The notes beneath the pieces were generated by a model. The model saw nothing but the letters and a program-made list of their open reading frames with translations, ran no database searches and was not told the origin of the DNA. Made by a program: the position numbers and the translations under genes. From positions 1 to 64,000 of the forward strand of contig JANQLU010000012.1 of assembly GCA_028280445.1 (NCBI GenBank): a stretch of DNA of 64,000 nt. Direction: 5' to 3'. This stretch comes from Pirellulaceae bacterium. GTDB lineage: Bacteria > Planctomycetota > Planctomycetia > Pirellulales > Pirellulaceae. Position 1 is the stretch's first letter. Each line of letters starts with the position of its first letter. Below are positions 7,735-17,600 of this stretch, piece by piece.

Positions 7735-9141
7735 ATGAAAGATGATTTTACTTGGGCCAGTCGAAACACGCTCTCAAGCTTGCTCGATCAAGCTCGACAA
7801 TGCACCGATGAATATCTTGCAAGCTTAACAACTCGCCGCGTTTATCCGTCGGACGAATCCATCCAGCGATTGCGTGAACTCGATGTACCGGTTCCAGAAA
7901 AACCATCAGACCCTCACGAAGTTTTAGAGCAACTGCATCGCGTTGGTTCTTTGGGCACGATTGCCCAGACCAGCGGGCGCTATTTTGGATTTGTTAACGG
8001 CGGAATGTTACCAATTGGATTGGCAGCCCGATGGTTAGCCGACGCTTGGGATCAAAACACGGCACACTATGTCATGTCTCCCACCAACGCTCACTTGGAA
8101 GACATTTGTGAACGATGGCTTGTCGAACTGTTCGATTTTCCAAAAGACACGGCCGCGGGATTTGTCACTGGAACCACTTTGGCCAATTTTTCTGGATTGT
8201 GTGCTGGGCGCAACGAGATCTTTCGTCGGTTGGGATGGGATGTCGCGCAAAAGGGTTTGTACGGAGCGCCCCGTTTGCGAATCATCGTCGGCGCCGGTGC
8301 GCACGCGGCAGTTTACAAATCGGCATCCATGTTAGGTTTGGGCACGGATCAGATTGAAATCGTGCCACAAGACCAACATGGCCGCATGCGGCCCAATCAG
8401 ATTCCCACGTTGGACGAACCGGCCCTGGTGGTCGCACAAGCGGGTAACGTTAATTCGGGTGCGATTGATCCTGTCGGCGAGATCTGTGACCGCGTCGCGG
8501 GAACCGATTCGTGGGTTCATGTTGATGGAGCGTTTGGGTTGTGGGCACGGGTGTTACCTCGATTGGCTGACGCCTGCGACGGATTCGAAAAAGCGGATTC
8601 GTGGTCGGTGGATGCTCACAAAACGCTGAATGTACCCTACGACAGTGGAGTCATTCTGTGCAAACATCGTTCCGCATTGCAAGAAGCGTTTCGCGCTTCG
8701 GCGTCGTACTTCCAATGGAGCGACCATCGCGATGCGATGAACTATACGCCGTCGATGTCCAAACGGGCGCGAGCAATCGAATTGTGGGCCGTGTTGAAAA
8801 CACTGGGGCGGCAGGGCGTGATTGAACTGGTGGAACATCTGTGTGATCAGGCTCGACAATTTGCTGAAAAACTGGCAACCAAAGGTTTCCAGATTTGCAA
8901 TGACGTGATGTTTAACCAGGTTCTCGTTGCTTGCGACGACGATATGCTAACGCAACGAACCGTGGAGCGTATCCAAACCGATGGCCAGTGTTGGTGTGGC
9001 GGTTCCAAGTGGGATGGCCGGACGGTGATTCGAATCAGCGTCTGCGACTGGGCGACATCGGAAACAGAAATTGATCGATCGGTCGCCGCGTTTGTCGCCG
9101 CCCGCGATTCCGCTCGACGAGAATTAGCACAAGCCAATTGA
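7735..9141 (+). CDS. PLP-dependent group II decarboxylase-like enzyme
   Basis: This protein of about 468 residues is of the aromatic amino acid/glutamate decarboxylase group (fold type I). The cofactor site is clear: the Asp of HVDGAFG and the PLP lysine in SVDAHKTLNVPYDSG (Lys296 from this start), with TGTTLAN and the GNVNSGA loop earlier. It would remove the carboxyl group from an amino acid or act as a related transaminase or lyase; the substrate is not clear. ATG at 7735 has an AGG 8 nt upstream; an in-frame GTG at 7729 is possible. An acetyltransferase gene follows 14 bp downstream, suggesting an operon. Confidence 0.88.
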   Translation: MKDDFTWASRNTLSSLLDQARQCTDEYLASLTTRRVYPSDESIQRLRELDVPVPEKPSDPHEVLEQLHRVGSLGTIAQTSGRYFGFVNGGMLPIGLAARWLADAWDQNTAHYVMSPTNAHLEDICERWLVELFDFPKDTAAGFVTGTTLANFSGLCAGRNEIFRRLGWDVAQKGLYGAPRLRIIVGAGAHAAVYKSASMLGLGTDQIEIVPQDQHGRMRPNQIPTLDEPALVVAQAGNVNSGAIDPVGEICDRVAGTDSWVHVDGAFGLWARVLPRLADACDGFEKADSWSVDAHKTLNVPYDSGVILCKHRSALQEAFRASASYFQWSDHRDAMNYTPSMSKRARAIELWAVLKTLGRQGVIELVEHLCDQARQFAEKLATKGFQICNDVMFNQVLVACDDDMLTQRTVERIQTDGQCWCGGSKWDGRTVIRISVCDWATSETEIDRSVAAFVAARDSARRELAQAN

Positions 9142-9155
9142 AACTAAAAAAGAAT

Positions 9156-9647
9156 ATGTCCATTGTGATTCAGGCGGCCGCCGAACAGGATTGGCCGGCA
9201 ATTTGGCAAATCATCGCACCTGTTTTTCGTTCTGGGACAACGTACGCCTTTGCGACCGACATTTCAGAAACGGCTGCCCATTCCGCTTGGCTCAATACTC
9301 CCGTGCGAACCTACGTTGCCAAACAATCCGATGCTGTTGTTGGTACCTATTACATCAAAACCAATCAGGCGGGACCTGGATCACATGTTTGCAACTGTGG
9401 TTACATTGTTGATGAAAACGCGCGTGGGCAGGGTATCGCATCGCTGATGTGTGAACATTCACAACAACAGGCAATCGAATTGGGTTTTCGCGCCATGCAA
9501 TACAATTTGGTCGTTTCCACAAACGACGGTGCGGTTCGTTTGTGGAAAAAACATGGATTTGAAATCGTTGGAATATTACCGGCTGCTTTTCAGCACGCGG
9601 AACTCGGATTTGTCGACGCGTACGTGATGTACAAACAGTTGGTTTAA
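9156..9647 (+). CDS. GNAT family N-acetyltransferase
   Basis: This 163-residue acetyltransferase has the acetyl-CoA pyrophosphate loop ENARGQGIASLMCEH (about 95-109) and the C-terminal VRLWKKHGFEIVG typical of GNAT enzymes. I chose ATG 9156; an upstream in-frame TTG at 9138 would overlap the decarboxylase stop. It follows the PLP enzyme closely on the same strand, so the two may act on the same amine or amino acid, but this is inference. Confidence 0.88.
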   Translation: MSIVIQAAAEQDWPAIWQIIAPVFRSGTTYAFATDISETAAHSAWLNTPVRTYVAKQSDAVVGTYYIKTNQAGPGSHVCNCGYIVDENARGQGIASLMCEHSQQQAIELGFRAMQYNLVVSTNDGAVRLWKKHGFEIVGILPAAFQHAELGFVDAYVMYKQLV

Positions 9648-9809
9648 AAGATGACCGTTGAAATCGACTTCCAGATATGCTGTGGTTCTCAAAACACGGA
9701 CTTGCAGTTGCAGCACGGCATCATAGATTAGTAGTTCATCTCGATTTTTAGTATCCGAGCAAAGCTACAAACTCAAAAATACATTTCCCTTTTTGCTATC
9801 TACCGACCC

Positions 9810-10721
9810 ATGAATCTGATTGGCAACACACCGCTGGTTAAACTGAATCGCCTGACAGACGAAAACAGCGCCGATGTTTACGTGAAATTCGAAGGCGCCA
9901 ATCCTACGGGGAGCATGAAAGATCGGATGGCACTGTCGATGATCGAAGGCGCGGAAAACCGGGGAGAGTTGAACCCGGGAGACACCGTGATTGAATACAC
10001 CGGAGGCAGCACGGGCAGCTCGTTGGCCATGGTTTGTGCAACCAAAGGTTATCGAGCGCATTTCGTATCATCCAATGGATTTTCCGAAGAAAAAATTCAA
10101 ACGATGCGAGCTTTCGGAGCAACGGTAGAAATTATTCATGCCGAAAATGGAATCTTGACCGCTGCAGTAATCGATGAAATGATTGCCCGCGCGCGGGAAT
10201 TGACCGCCGCACCTGACACGTATTGGCCGGATCAAGTCAATAATCCGGACAACAAACGCGGCTACCACGCAATGGCCAAAGAAATTCTGGAACAACTCGG
10301 AACCGAAATTGATGAATTCGTCGCGGCCGTCGGCGGAGGAGGATGTATCTCCGGCAATTCAGAGATTTTGAAACAGGAAATTCCGACCATGCGAACGATC
10401 GCTGTCGAACCGTATTATGTTCGCAACATTTCCGGTGGGGACACCAGCGGTCAGCACCGGCTGGAGGGGATCGGCCTGTCGTTTGTTCCCAAGATTTTAC
10501 GCAAAGACTTGATTGACGACGTAATTGCCGTTCGAGATGAAGATGCCTTTGAGACGGCCAACGCATTGGCGTCGCAGGAAGGCGTTTTTGGCGGTATCAC
10601 TTCTGGAGCGAACGTTTGGGCGGCATTGAAGCGGGCGAAAGAAGTTGGCCCCGGAAAAACCATTGTCACCGTGGTGATCGATTCGGGATTACGTTACCTT
10701 AACAGCGGTTTATATCGATAG
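9810..10721 (+). CDS. Cysteine synthase / CBS family PLP enzyme
   Basis: This 303-residue fold-type II PLP enzyme begins MNLIGNTPLVKLNRL, the CysK/CysM signature. The PLP lysine is Lys37 in NPTGSMKDRM. The substrate loop reads TGGSTGSS rather than the usual TSGNTG, and the phosphate-binding loop is GGGGCISG rather than GTGGT. It may therefore use a substrate other than O-acetylserine, for example a diaminopropionate- or cyano-alanine-type reaction, or a related beta-replacement. Length is slightly short for CysK (about 310-325). It follows the acetyltransferase on the same strand after about 160 bp. Confidence 0.88.
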   Translation: MNLIGNTPLVKLNRLTDENSADVYVKFEGANPTGSMKDRMALSMIEGAENRGELNPGDTVIEYTGGSTGSSLAMVCATKGYRAHFVSSNGFSEEKIQTMRAFGATVEIIHAENGILTAAVIDEMIARARELTAAPDTYWPDQVNNPDNKRGYHAMAKEILEQLGTEIDEFVAAVGGGGCISGNSEILKQEIPTMRTIAVEPYYVRNISGGDTSGQHRLEGIGLSFVPKILRKDLIDDVIAVRDEDAFETANALASQEGVFGGITSGANVWAALKRAKEVGPGKTIVTVVIDSGLRYLNSGLYR

Positions 10722-10874
10722 CAAAAATTCAGGCGCCAACAAATCTCCATTTGGAAATGCAACTTGGCAGTCACAGGGCGGAGGTGAACGATTTCGCGTC
10801 CTGTCGTCAACGGCGGCGGAATAGTTACAATGGGATTTTGTTTTGGTCCCAGTAGAAAAACATAGATCGTTCAA

Positions 10875-11381
10875 TTGGATCTGTTCTTGCTTGAAAACAC
10901 GTTGTTGATCGGCGAAGGGTTTTTGCCCAATCGCGCTTCATTGATGCTGGATTTCGTCTTTCTGGCAATGTTGGTTGTGTTACCGATTCAGGCGTTTAGT
11001 TTTTGGATTGTCAAATATCAGCGCAAGTTGGTCGCTCATCGAAGTTTGCAAGTTGGCACGGCAGCCGTTTTGTTGGTGACGGTTTTGGCATTTGAAATTG
11101 ACATGCAAATTTTTACGGATTGGCGGGCGCTGGCCAAAGACTCGCGTTTTTATGACTCCGGCTGGGTGGATCGTTTATTGTGGATTCATTTGGCATTCGC
11201 GATCCCGACACCTTTTGTTTGGGGTTGGGTGATTTTTGCCGCAATCAAAAATTTCACCTGGCAGGTCACGATTAACGAGTACGCCAGTAAACATCGTCAG
11301 TGGGGCAGGGTAGCCGCGCTGTTTTTGATGATGACATCCATCACCGGTTGGGTTTTCTATCTCGCCGCATTTGTCTTGTAG
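10875..11381 (+). CDS. DUF420-like four-helix membrane protein
   Basis: This 168-residue integral membrane protein has four hydrophobic segments (about 22-45, 58-76, 105-128 and 145-167). The spacing and conserved His residues (AHRSLQ, WIHLAF) resemble the DUF420/YozB family, which occurs near cytochrome oxidase assembly genes and may bind heme or copper. The best start is TTG at 10875. Its stop codon lies inside the left arm of palindromic repeat B (11378-11399). Confidence 0.75.
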   Translation: MDLFLLENTLLIGEGFLPNRASLMLDFVFLAMLVVLPIQAFSFWIVKYQRKLVAHRSLQVGTAAVLLVTVLAFEIDMQIFTDWRALAKDSRFYDSGWVDRLLWIHLAFAIPTPFVWGWVIFAAIKNFTWQVTINEYASKHRQWGRVAALFLMMTSITGWVFYLAAFVL

Positions 11382-11580
11382 GGCCGGTTCCCACCGGCCG
11401 GTTGATTCGGAATTGCTGATTCGGAATTGTTGATTCGGGTTTGCTGTTTCGGGAGGGCGAGGCTCCTGCCGAGCCACACAAGTGAGCGGCAAGGCGCAAG
11501 CCGCCGGTTCGTCAGCGCTTCGTACCCAGCGGCTAGCGCTTGCCGCTTATTGGAACATGGCCGGTGGGAACCGGCCCTAC
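11378..11580. repeat. Palindromic repeat family B, copy 1
   Basis: Perfect 22-bp inverted arms lie at 11378-11399 and 11559-11580 (core GGGCCGGTTCCCACCGGCC). The left arm includes the DUF420 stop codon and the right arm ends one base before the stop codon of the outer membrane protein gene, so the repeat fills the whole gap between two convergent genes. It encloses a family C repeat. A second family B copy is at 63384-63440. Confidence 0.85.
11484..11547. repeat. Palindromic repeat family C, copy 1
   Basis: GAGCGGCAAGGCGCAAGCCGC pairs imperfectly with GCGGCTAGCGCTTGCCGCT within the spacer of repeat B. A half copy with the same GTGAGCGGCAAGGCGC start is at 26377-26405. Confidence 0.7.
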
Positions 11581-11581
11581 T

Positions 11582-13189
11582 TTATTTGGCTTGATCGACA
11601 CCGCCGATGGCATTGAGCAGACGCAATTGGCCTTGATTGAATCCAACCACCGTAGACAAATAATTTTTACGGGCGTCGGCAAGGGCGTTGATGGCTTGAA
11701 CCAACTCCAGCGGCATTCCTTCGAGCGCACGAATGCGCGCCGTGTCTTTTGTAAACGACGACTCGGCGTGGGCAAGTGCTTGGGCTGCAACGGCCAGTGA
11801 TTTTTCAAGCGCTGTTGCTCGATGATAGGCAGTGGCGACTTCGGCAGTCACTTTGTTTTTCATCGCTGCCAGCGCCAACTCACTTTGGCGAACGCGACTG
11901 GCTTGGGCCTTGCGTCGGGCAACCGTTCCGAACCCGGCATTTTCAACTTCCCAAGCCATAACAACATCGAGATCGGCACGCCCATTGAACGTTGGGAAAT
12001 TCGATCCTTGCCCGCCACCAAATCCACCGGCCGAACTGCCGACAGTCAAATAGGGCAACAGGGGTCGCCAACGCTCCGACGTACAATACGATTTTTGTGC
12101 AGCAAGATTCGCTCGCGCCGTTCGAAGCTCTGGACGCAACGCAAGCCCTTGTTGGATCAGAGAATCAAGGCCGACAGACGAGTCGACCAATTGAACCGTC
12201 AACGGCGTCGAATCAGTCGGTGTGAAAATGACATTAAACCCGCAGTCAGCATTTTGAGATTGAATAATTTCCAACAATTTGGCTTGCGCGGCACCCACGG
12301 CACCGGTGGCAATCGCCAACTCTTGCTGGCGGCGGCGTTGGATGATTTGCGCGCGGCTCACATCCGCAGGCGATCCCTTGCCCGCTTTGACAAACGACTG
12401 AATCAGGTTTGCCAAGGTGTTCGCCTCGTCCAAGTTTTGCTGAGCGATCACTTGACCAGCCTCGGCTTCGATCAATTCGTAGTAAGCCAGCGCGGCTGCC
12501 AGTAACGTATTGTTAAAAACCGTATCCGATTTCGCTTGGGTGGCATTCAATAAATGTTTCTTGGCAAGTGGTTCAAACAAAATATCAGCGGTCGACAAGT
12601 TGACAAACATCCGCGCCGGCCCGCCAGCACCACCGGCCAGCGGAGCGTTTCCAAGTCCGGCACCTCCGCCGACAAACAACGATCTGCGGCTGACACTGAC
12701 AACGTTGCCACCGGTTTCCTGAATTTCACCTTCGTGTCCGGTGTATCCCAAGGCAAGGCGCAAATTCGGCAACCACATCAATCGCGCCTTTTGCCAACGC
12801 GCGCGAGCCTCGCACACTTTCTCGCGGGCCAATTGGACATTCCAATTGTCGCTACCAACCATTTGTAAAACCGTAGGCAAATCGATCGGAATTGTCTGCT
12901 TTGTCTGGTCCTGACCTGTTATTTCCAAATCATTGACTTGGGTTTGAGGCGACGCTGGTGCGATGTTCGGATTTGATTTCGCTTCTTGCTCAAACGTTAC
13001 GGGCTGCACTCTGGATTGGTCGGCGTCAGCAGCGCGAGATTCGACTCCGACACGACGTGATAAACTGGCAACCTGTTGATTGATATCAGGTGAAAGCCCG
13101 TATTGCCTCACACTGGAATTCGTTGACCGACAGCCAGCACAAAATCCAATCGCAATCATCGAAAGTAAGGCAACGGATTTTGAATTCAT
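11582..13189 (-). CDS. TolC-type outer membrane efflux lipoprotein
   Basis: This 535-residue protein has a lipoprotein signal peptide (lipobox GFCAGC, lipidated Cys near 20), a 100-residue linker, and two outer membrane factor repeats rich in long Ala/Gln/Leu helices (about 115-320 and 330-530). It would form the outer membrane exit duct of a tripartite pump. It is the last gene of a minus-strand operon after the RND pump (14680-17970) and the adaptor (13392-14663), so all three parts are present. A Gly-rich loop near 190-220 may be a surface loop. Confidence 0.88.
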   Translation of the reverse strand: MNSKSVALLSMIAIGFCAGCRSTNSSVRQYGLSPDINQQVASLSRRVGVESRAADADQSRVQPVTFEQEAKSNPNIAPASPQTQVNDLEITGQDQTKQTIPIDLPTVLQMVGSDNWNVQLAREKVCEARARWQKARLMWLPNLRLALGYTGHEGEIQETGGNVVSVSRRSLFVGGGAGLGNAPLAGGAGGPARMFVNLSTADILFEPLAKKHLLNATQAKSDTVFNNTLLAAALAYYELIEAEAGQVIAQQNLDEANTLANLIQSFVKAGKGSPADVSRAQIIQRRRQQELAIATGAVGAAQAKLLEIIQSQNADCGFNVIFTPTDSTPLTVQLVDSSVGLDSLIQQGLALRPELRTARANLAAQKSYCTSERWRPLLPYLTVGSSAGGFGGGQGSNFPTFNGRADLDVVMAWEVENAGFGTVARRKAQASRVRQSELALAAMKNKVTAEVATAYHRATALEKSLAVAAQALAHAESSFTKDTARIRALEGMPLELVQAINALADARKNYLSTVVGFNQGQLRLLNAIGGVDQAK

Positions 13190-13391
13190 GAATGTCTCGC
13201 GAATCAGAATTTATGGTAAAAGGATTACCATCTGCACGTTTGTTTGATTCGGCAGAATTGATTCAAACGGAATACGAAAGCGGGCACGTCAGATACAACC
13301 AAAATGAGCGCCAGAGTTTGCCGTCGTTACCTGATCAGATCATTTCGCAGGTGTCGGAACGATTGCGAAAGTTGGTTAAAGTTTTACGGCG

Positions 13392-14663
13392 CTATTTCGT
13401 TGTGACAGCATCGCCATCGGAAATACTTCTGGCCGCCACGATCACCTGCTGTCCGGCTGACAAGCCCGAGCGAATGATAGCGTTCGATTTATCAATAAAG
13501 GCAACATCTACTTTGACGGCGCGAGCCCGGCCATTTCGAATAACAAATACCTGTCCGTCGACTACAGCCGAGCGCGGGACGCTCAGAGCGCTTTTCAAAA
13601 CTTCGAGGGTCACTGTAACATTACCGAACTGGCCCGGCATCAGTTTGTTGTCCTGGTTATCAACATCCATTTCAACGCGCAACATTCGGGTTCCCGTATC
13701 GAGCCCAGCCGAAAAACGACTCACTTCGCCACTAATCTGGCCAACACCGGATCCTTGTTGCCCGGAAAACACGACGGGGTCTTTGAGATTCAAATTGGCG
13801 ATTTCAGAGCTGGAAATAGAAAACACAATACGCACTTTGCTCATCTGAACAATTTGGAAAATGGGTTTCGCAGCGCTGTTGCCGTCAGCCGATTGAACAA
13901 ATGCCCCTTCGTCGAACCAACGTTTGGTAATTTTGCCATCGAATGGCGGTTTGATTTTTGCGTACTCCGCCATTTTTTCAGCGAACTTGAAATCAGCGTT
14001 GGCGACTTCGACATTGGCTTGAGCGCTTTTAATATCCGCATCTGCTTTGGCTTTGGCGGCTTCGGCAGACGCTAGTTTTGCGGTTGCCGTTGCAACTTTC
14101 GCTTTGACCGAATCGACTCCCGCTTGAGCGCTATTTTTTTCAAAGGTTGCGGTGTCGAGCCGATCCTGATTGACGGCTCCTTTCGACACCAGTTGTGCGA
14201 TGCGATCATAATTGGTCGACGCGAGTTTCAATTGTGCTTTTTTTTGCGCTGACAGTGAATTCGCTTCCTCGACGCCTGCTTTTGCTGCATCGACCGCCCG
14301 TTCTGACTGAACCAATGCCGCTTTCGCTTGTTCAAGTTCTGCTTTGGCTTTTTTGATCATTGCTTTTTTTTGCAACAACTTTTGCTCAGTCTCAGGGATG
14401 TCCAGTTCGACCAGCGTGTCTTTGGTCGTTACACTATCGCCGATATCTTTGTTGACAATTTTGATATAGCCACCGACCTTGGAGTATAGATCCGCCGTTT
14501 TGTTGGCGTAAACGGTTGCCGGTTTTTTAATCGTTTGCTTCACATCGCTGACAGATTTCACCGTCGCAGTTTTGACTGACTTTTGGGCATCAACGCGTGC
14601 TGAGCCAAAAGCGATCGCGATCGCAAAGACAGAAACAACAAGGATTTTGAATTGCGTCATCAT
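13392..14663 (-). CDS. RND efflux membrane fusion (adaptor) protein
   Basis: This adaptor of about 423 residues has a signal peptide, a first lipoyl half (SKVGGYIKIVNKDIGDSV), a long Ala/Lys/Glu coiled-coil hairpin (about 95-225), the second lipoyl half (IKPPFDGKITKRWFDEGAFV) and beta-barrel/membrane-proximal domains. It links the inner membrane RND pump to the TolC-type duct. I chose the ATG at 14663 because it gives a clean signal peptide; a start at 14696 would overlap the pump stop. A gap of about 200 bp with no gene separates it from the outer membrane protein gene. Confidence 0.88.
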   Translation of the reverse strand: MMTQFKILVVSVFAIAIAFGSARVDAQKSVKTATVKSVSDVKQTIKKPATVYANKTADLYSKVGGYIKIVNKDIGDSVTTKDTLVELDIPETEQKLLQKKAMIKKAKAELEQAKAALVQSERAVDAAKAGVEEANSLSAQKKAQLKLASTNYDRIAQLVSKGAVNQDRLDTATFEKNSAQAGVDSVKAKVATATAKLASAEAAKAKADADIKSAQANVEVANADFKFAEKMAEYAKIKPPFDGKITKRWFDEGAFVQSADGNSAAKPIFQIVQMSKVRIVFSISSSEIANLNLKDPVVFSGQQGSGVGQISGEVSRFSAGLDTGTRMLRVEMDVDNQDNKLMPGQFGNVTVTLEVLKSALSVPRSAVVDGQVFVIRNGRARAVKVDVAFIDKSNAIIRSGLSAGQQVIVAARSISDGDAVTTK

Positions 14664-14679
14664 TGACTCGGTCCAATTA

Positions 14680-17600
14680 TTAAAGTTGTATTTCATATTC
14701 GGCTTGAGCCGTATGTTCTCGTTTAATCAACACGTACAGGCAAGGCACAACGACCAACGAAAGAACCGTCGCACCGATCACGCCACCGATGATCGCGCGG
14801 GCCAGTGGAACATTGGCGTCACCGCCACCGAATCCGATCGCCATCGGCAACATCGCCAACCACGTTGTTAGCGAAGTCATGAGGATAGGGCGCAAGCGAA
14901 CTCGAGACGCTTCGATGATCGCCTCGCGCGGTGTTTTACCTTGGGCAAGTTGTTTATTGGCAAAATCGACCAACACAATCGAATATTCAACGACGATGCC
15001 AATCATCATGATCACTCCCATCATCGCCATGATGGACAAATTGTTGCCGGTGATTAACAACAGCACGACGACACCGATGAATCCGAGCGGCACTGCTAAA
15101 ATCACAATCAGCGGATCGACAAAGCTGCGGAATAGGCCGACCATCGCGAGGTAAACCAGCAGCGCCGCAATGATCGCTCCCGACAAAAACTGTTTGAATG
15201 ATTCGCGCATGGTTTTGACTTCGCCCATCATGCGAACAGCTCGGCCCTTGAATTTGCTGGAGTCCGCCAACGGTTTCGAAGTACCGACATCCGGTTGTTC
15301 GTTGGGATCGACCGTTCCCAACCGAAACCATCCGCCACGCTCATCAACTTCGGCTTTGCCACCCAGCTCTTCGATTTTTTCCTCGATTTTCTGGACGACA
15401 GTACCAACATCGTAGCCCGGTTTGACATTGACGTAGAGGTCCGTGACGCGCGCGATGTTGCGATGATTGACAACCGCTGGCCCAGTTTGCTCCGTGTCAA
15501 AATTGACAACGTCTTTCATCCGAACAACACCTTCGGGACCACCACGAATCACGATGTCTCCCAATGTTTCGACTCCGGTTAATAGATCTTCCGGATATTG
15601 AACGCCCAGAAAGTAATGATTGCCTTTGTATTTGTCGATCCAGAATGCGGGGTCAAAGTTGATCGAACTGTTGGTGACCGATACCAGATTTTTCATCACT
15701 TCGTCGGCGGTTAGACCGAGGTCAAGCGCTTTTTCGCGATCGATTTCCACCATCAAGATTGGATTGTCGACACGTTGTTGAATGCGAACATCGGCGGTCC
15801 CGTCGACATCTCTGGCTGCCTGGACAATCAATTCGCCGATGTCTTGCGCGGCGTGGAGGTCTTTCGATTGAACTTGGAAGTGAATCGGTGACGGTTCACC
15901 TTGATTGAGTGCCGCCGTCAGCATTCCGCCAGTATCGAAAGCAAAATCGACTTCTGGAAATTTCTCGTTGAGCGTTTTGCGCAATTTTTCGACGTATTCA
16001 AAAATGTCTTCTTTACCCGGTTTGTTTTTTGTCTGGACGAGCATAAAAGCGTCCATGGAACCTGAGTTAGGAGTATAGGCAGCCGGCCAATCCAGAAGCA
16101 CGCCGATGTTGGAGACCAACAAAGATAAATTGGATTCAGGCAATTCCTCTTTGCCAACAGCGAATGCTGGATCAGGCTCGCCACAGAGCGCTTTGATTTC
16201 TTTTTCAATTTCGATAATCGTTTTTTCTGTTTCTTCGATTCTCGTACCGGATTTCATACGAACCAAAATTGTCATCTGTCCGGAATCCACCGGTGGGAAC
16301 AATTCACGTCCCATAAAACTGTTCATGGTCCACGCAGCGCCGCCAAACAACAGTAAAGCGACAATCGTGATCGGAATGCGAAAGGCGATCAGCTTTGACA
16401 ACAGCGCTGCATACCAGTCGCCAAATTTGTTTGATTCCGACTGCTGTGCCTGCCCCGTCGCCCAGTCTTTCGGCAGAAATTTGGAACAGTAGGCGGGAAT
16501 CAGCGTAATGGCGATGACGTACGAAGCGATAATTGCCAGACCAGCCGCGTAGGCCAACGGCTTGAACAAAAACTGCGCCGTACCGGTCATGAACAATACA
16601 GGAACAAACACAATGGCAAACGTAATCGTCGCAACGAGCATCGGCACAGCGACTTCTTTCGTTCCATCATAGGACGCTTGCAAGGCATGTTTTCCCATCC
16701 TGCCGTGGCGAATCACGTTTTCCAACACGACGATCGATTGGTCAATCAAAATGCCAATCGCCAGCGCGAGCCCGCCAAGTGTCATCGCATTGAGCGTCTG
16801 TCCCATAAAATACATGCAGAGAATTGCAAACAGAATTGCGATCGGCATGGCCAGCACGATGACTAAAGTAAATCGGAAACTTCGCAAAAAAATCAAGACA
16901 ACTAAACCGGCCAATAACGCACCCAGCCCCGCGGCGATTTGCAGCGATCGATTACTTTGCTCGACGCCAATCGATTGATCCATAGCGACGCTAAGAACCA
17001 ACGACTGCATTTTTTCTTTGTCATCACCAGTGGCCTCGATCTTGAGTCGTTCCTCAATCGTGGCAAGCTGTTTTTTGATTTGTTTGACAATACTGATCGT
17101 GTTCGCGCCAGGTTGGCGATAAATCGGGATGTAGGCTTTTCGTGATCCGTTGACGCGAACGATATTGGTTTGAATTTGTGAAGCGTTCTGAACATCGGCG
17201 ACGTCGCGCATATAAACAAAATGATCGCCGACTCGTTTGATCGGCAAATCATTCAACTCTTCGACTTTTTCAACATTGGCGTTGGTGAAAATCTGATATT
17301 CCATTTTTCCGTCTTTGATACTGCCACCGGGTATCAAAACATTTTGTTGCAACAGCGCTTTGTGAACATCCATCGGAGAAACCTGCTGAGCCTCTAATTT
17401 TTCAGGATCGACGTACGCCAGGATCCGACGGAGTTTTCCGCCGTAGACCGCCGGCGCGATCACTCCCTGGATCGATTGCAGTTTATTGCGGAGTTCATAA
17501 TAGGCGATGTCGTACAATTCGCCCTCGTTCATCTCCGGGTTGGACACCACTACCAGACACAACGGAACAGATGCGGTTGGGTCAAACGGCATAACCATCG

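Noticed and set aside
13192..13848. 218-residue plus-strand frame
   Set aside because: Mostly antisense to the efflux adaptor gene, which has strong domain evidence.
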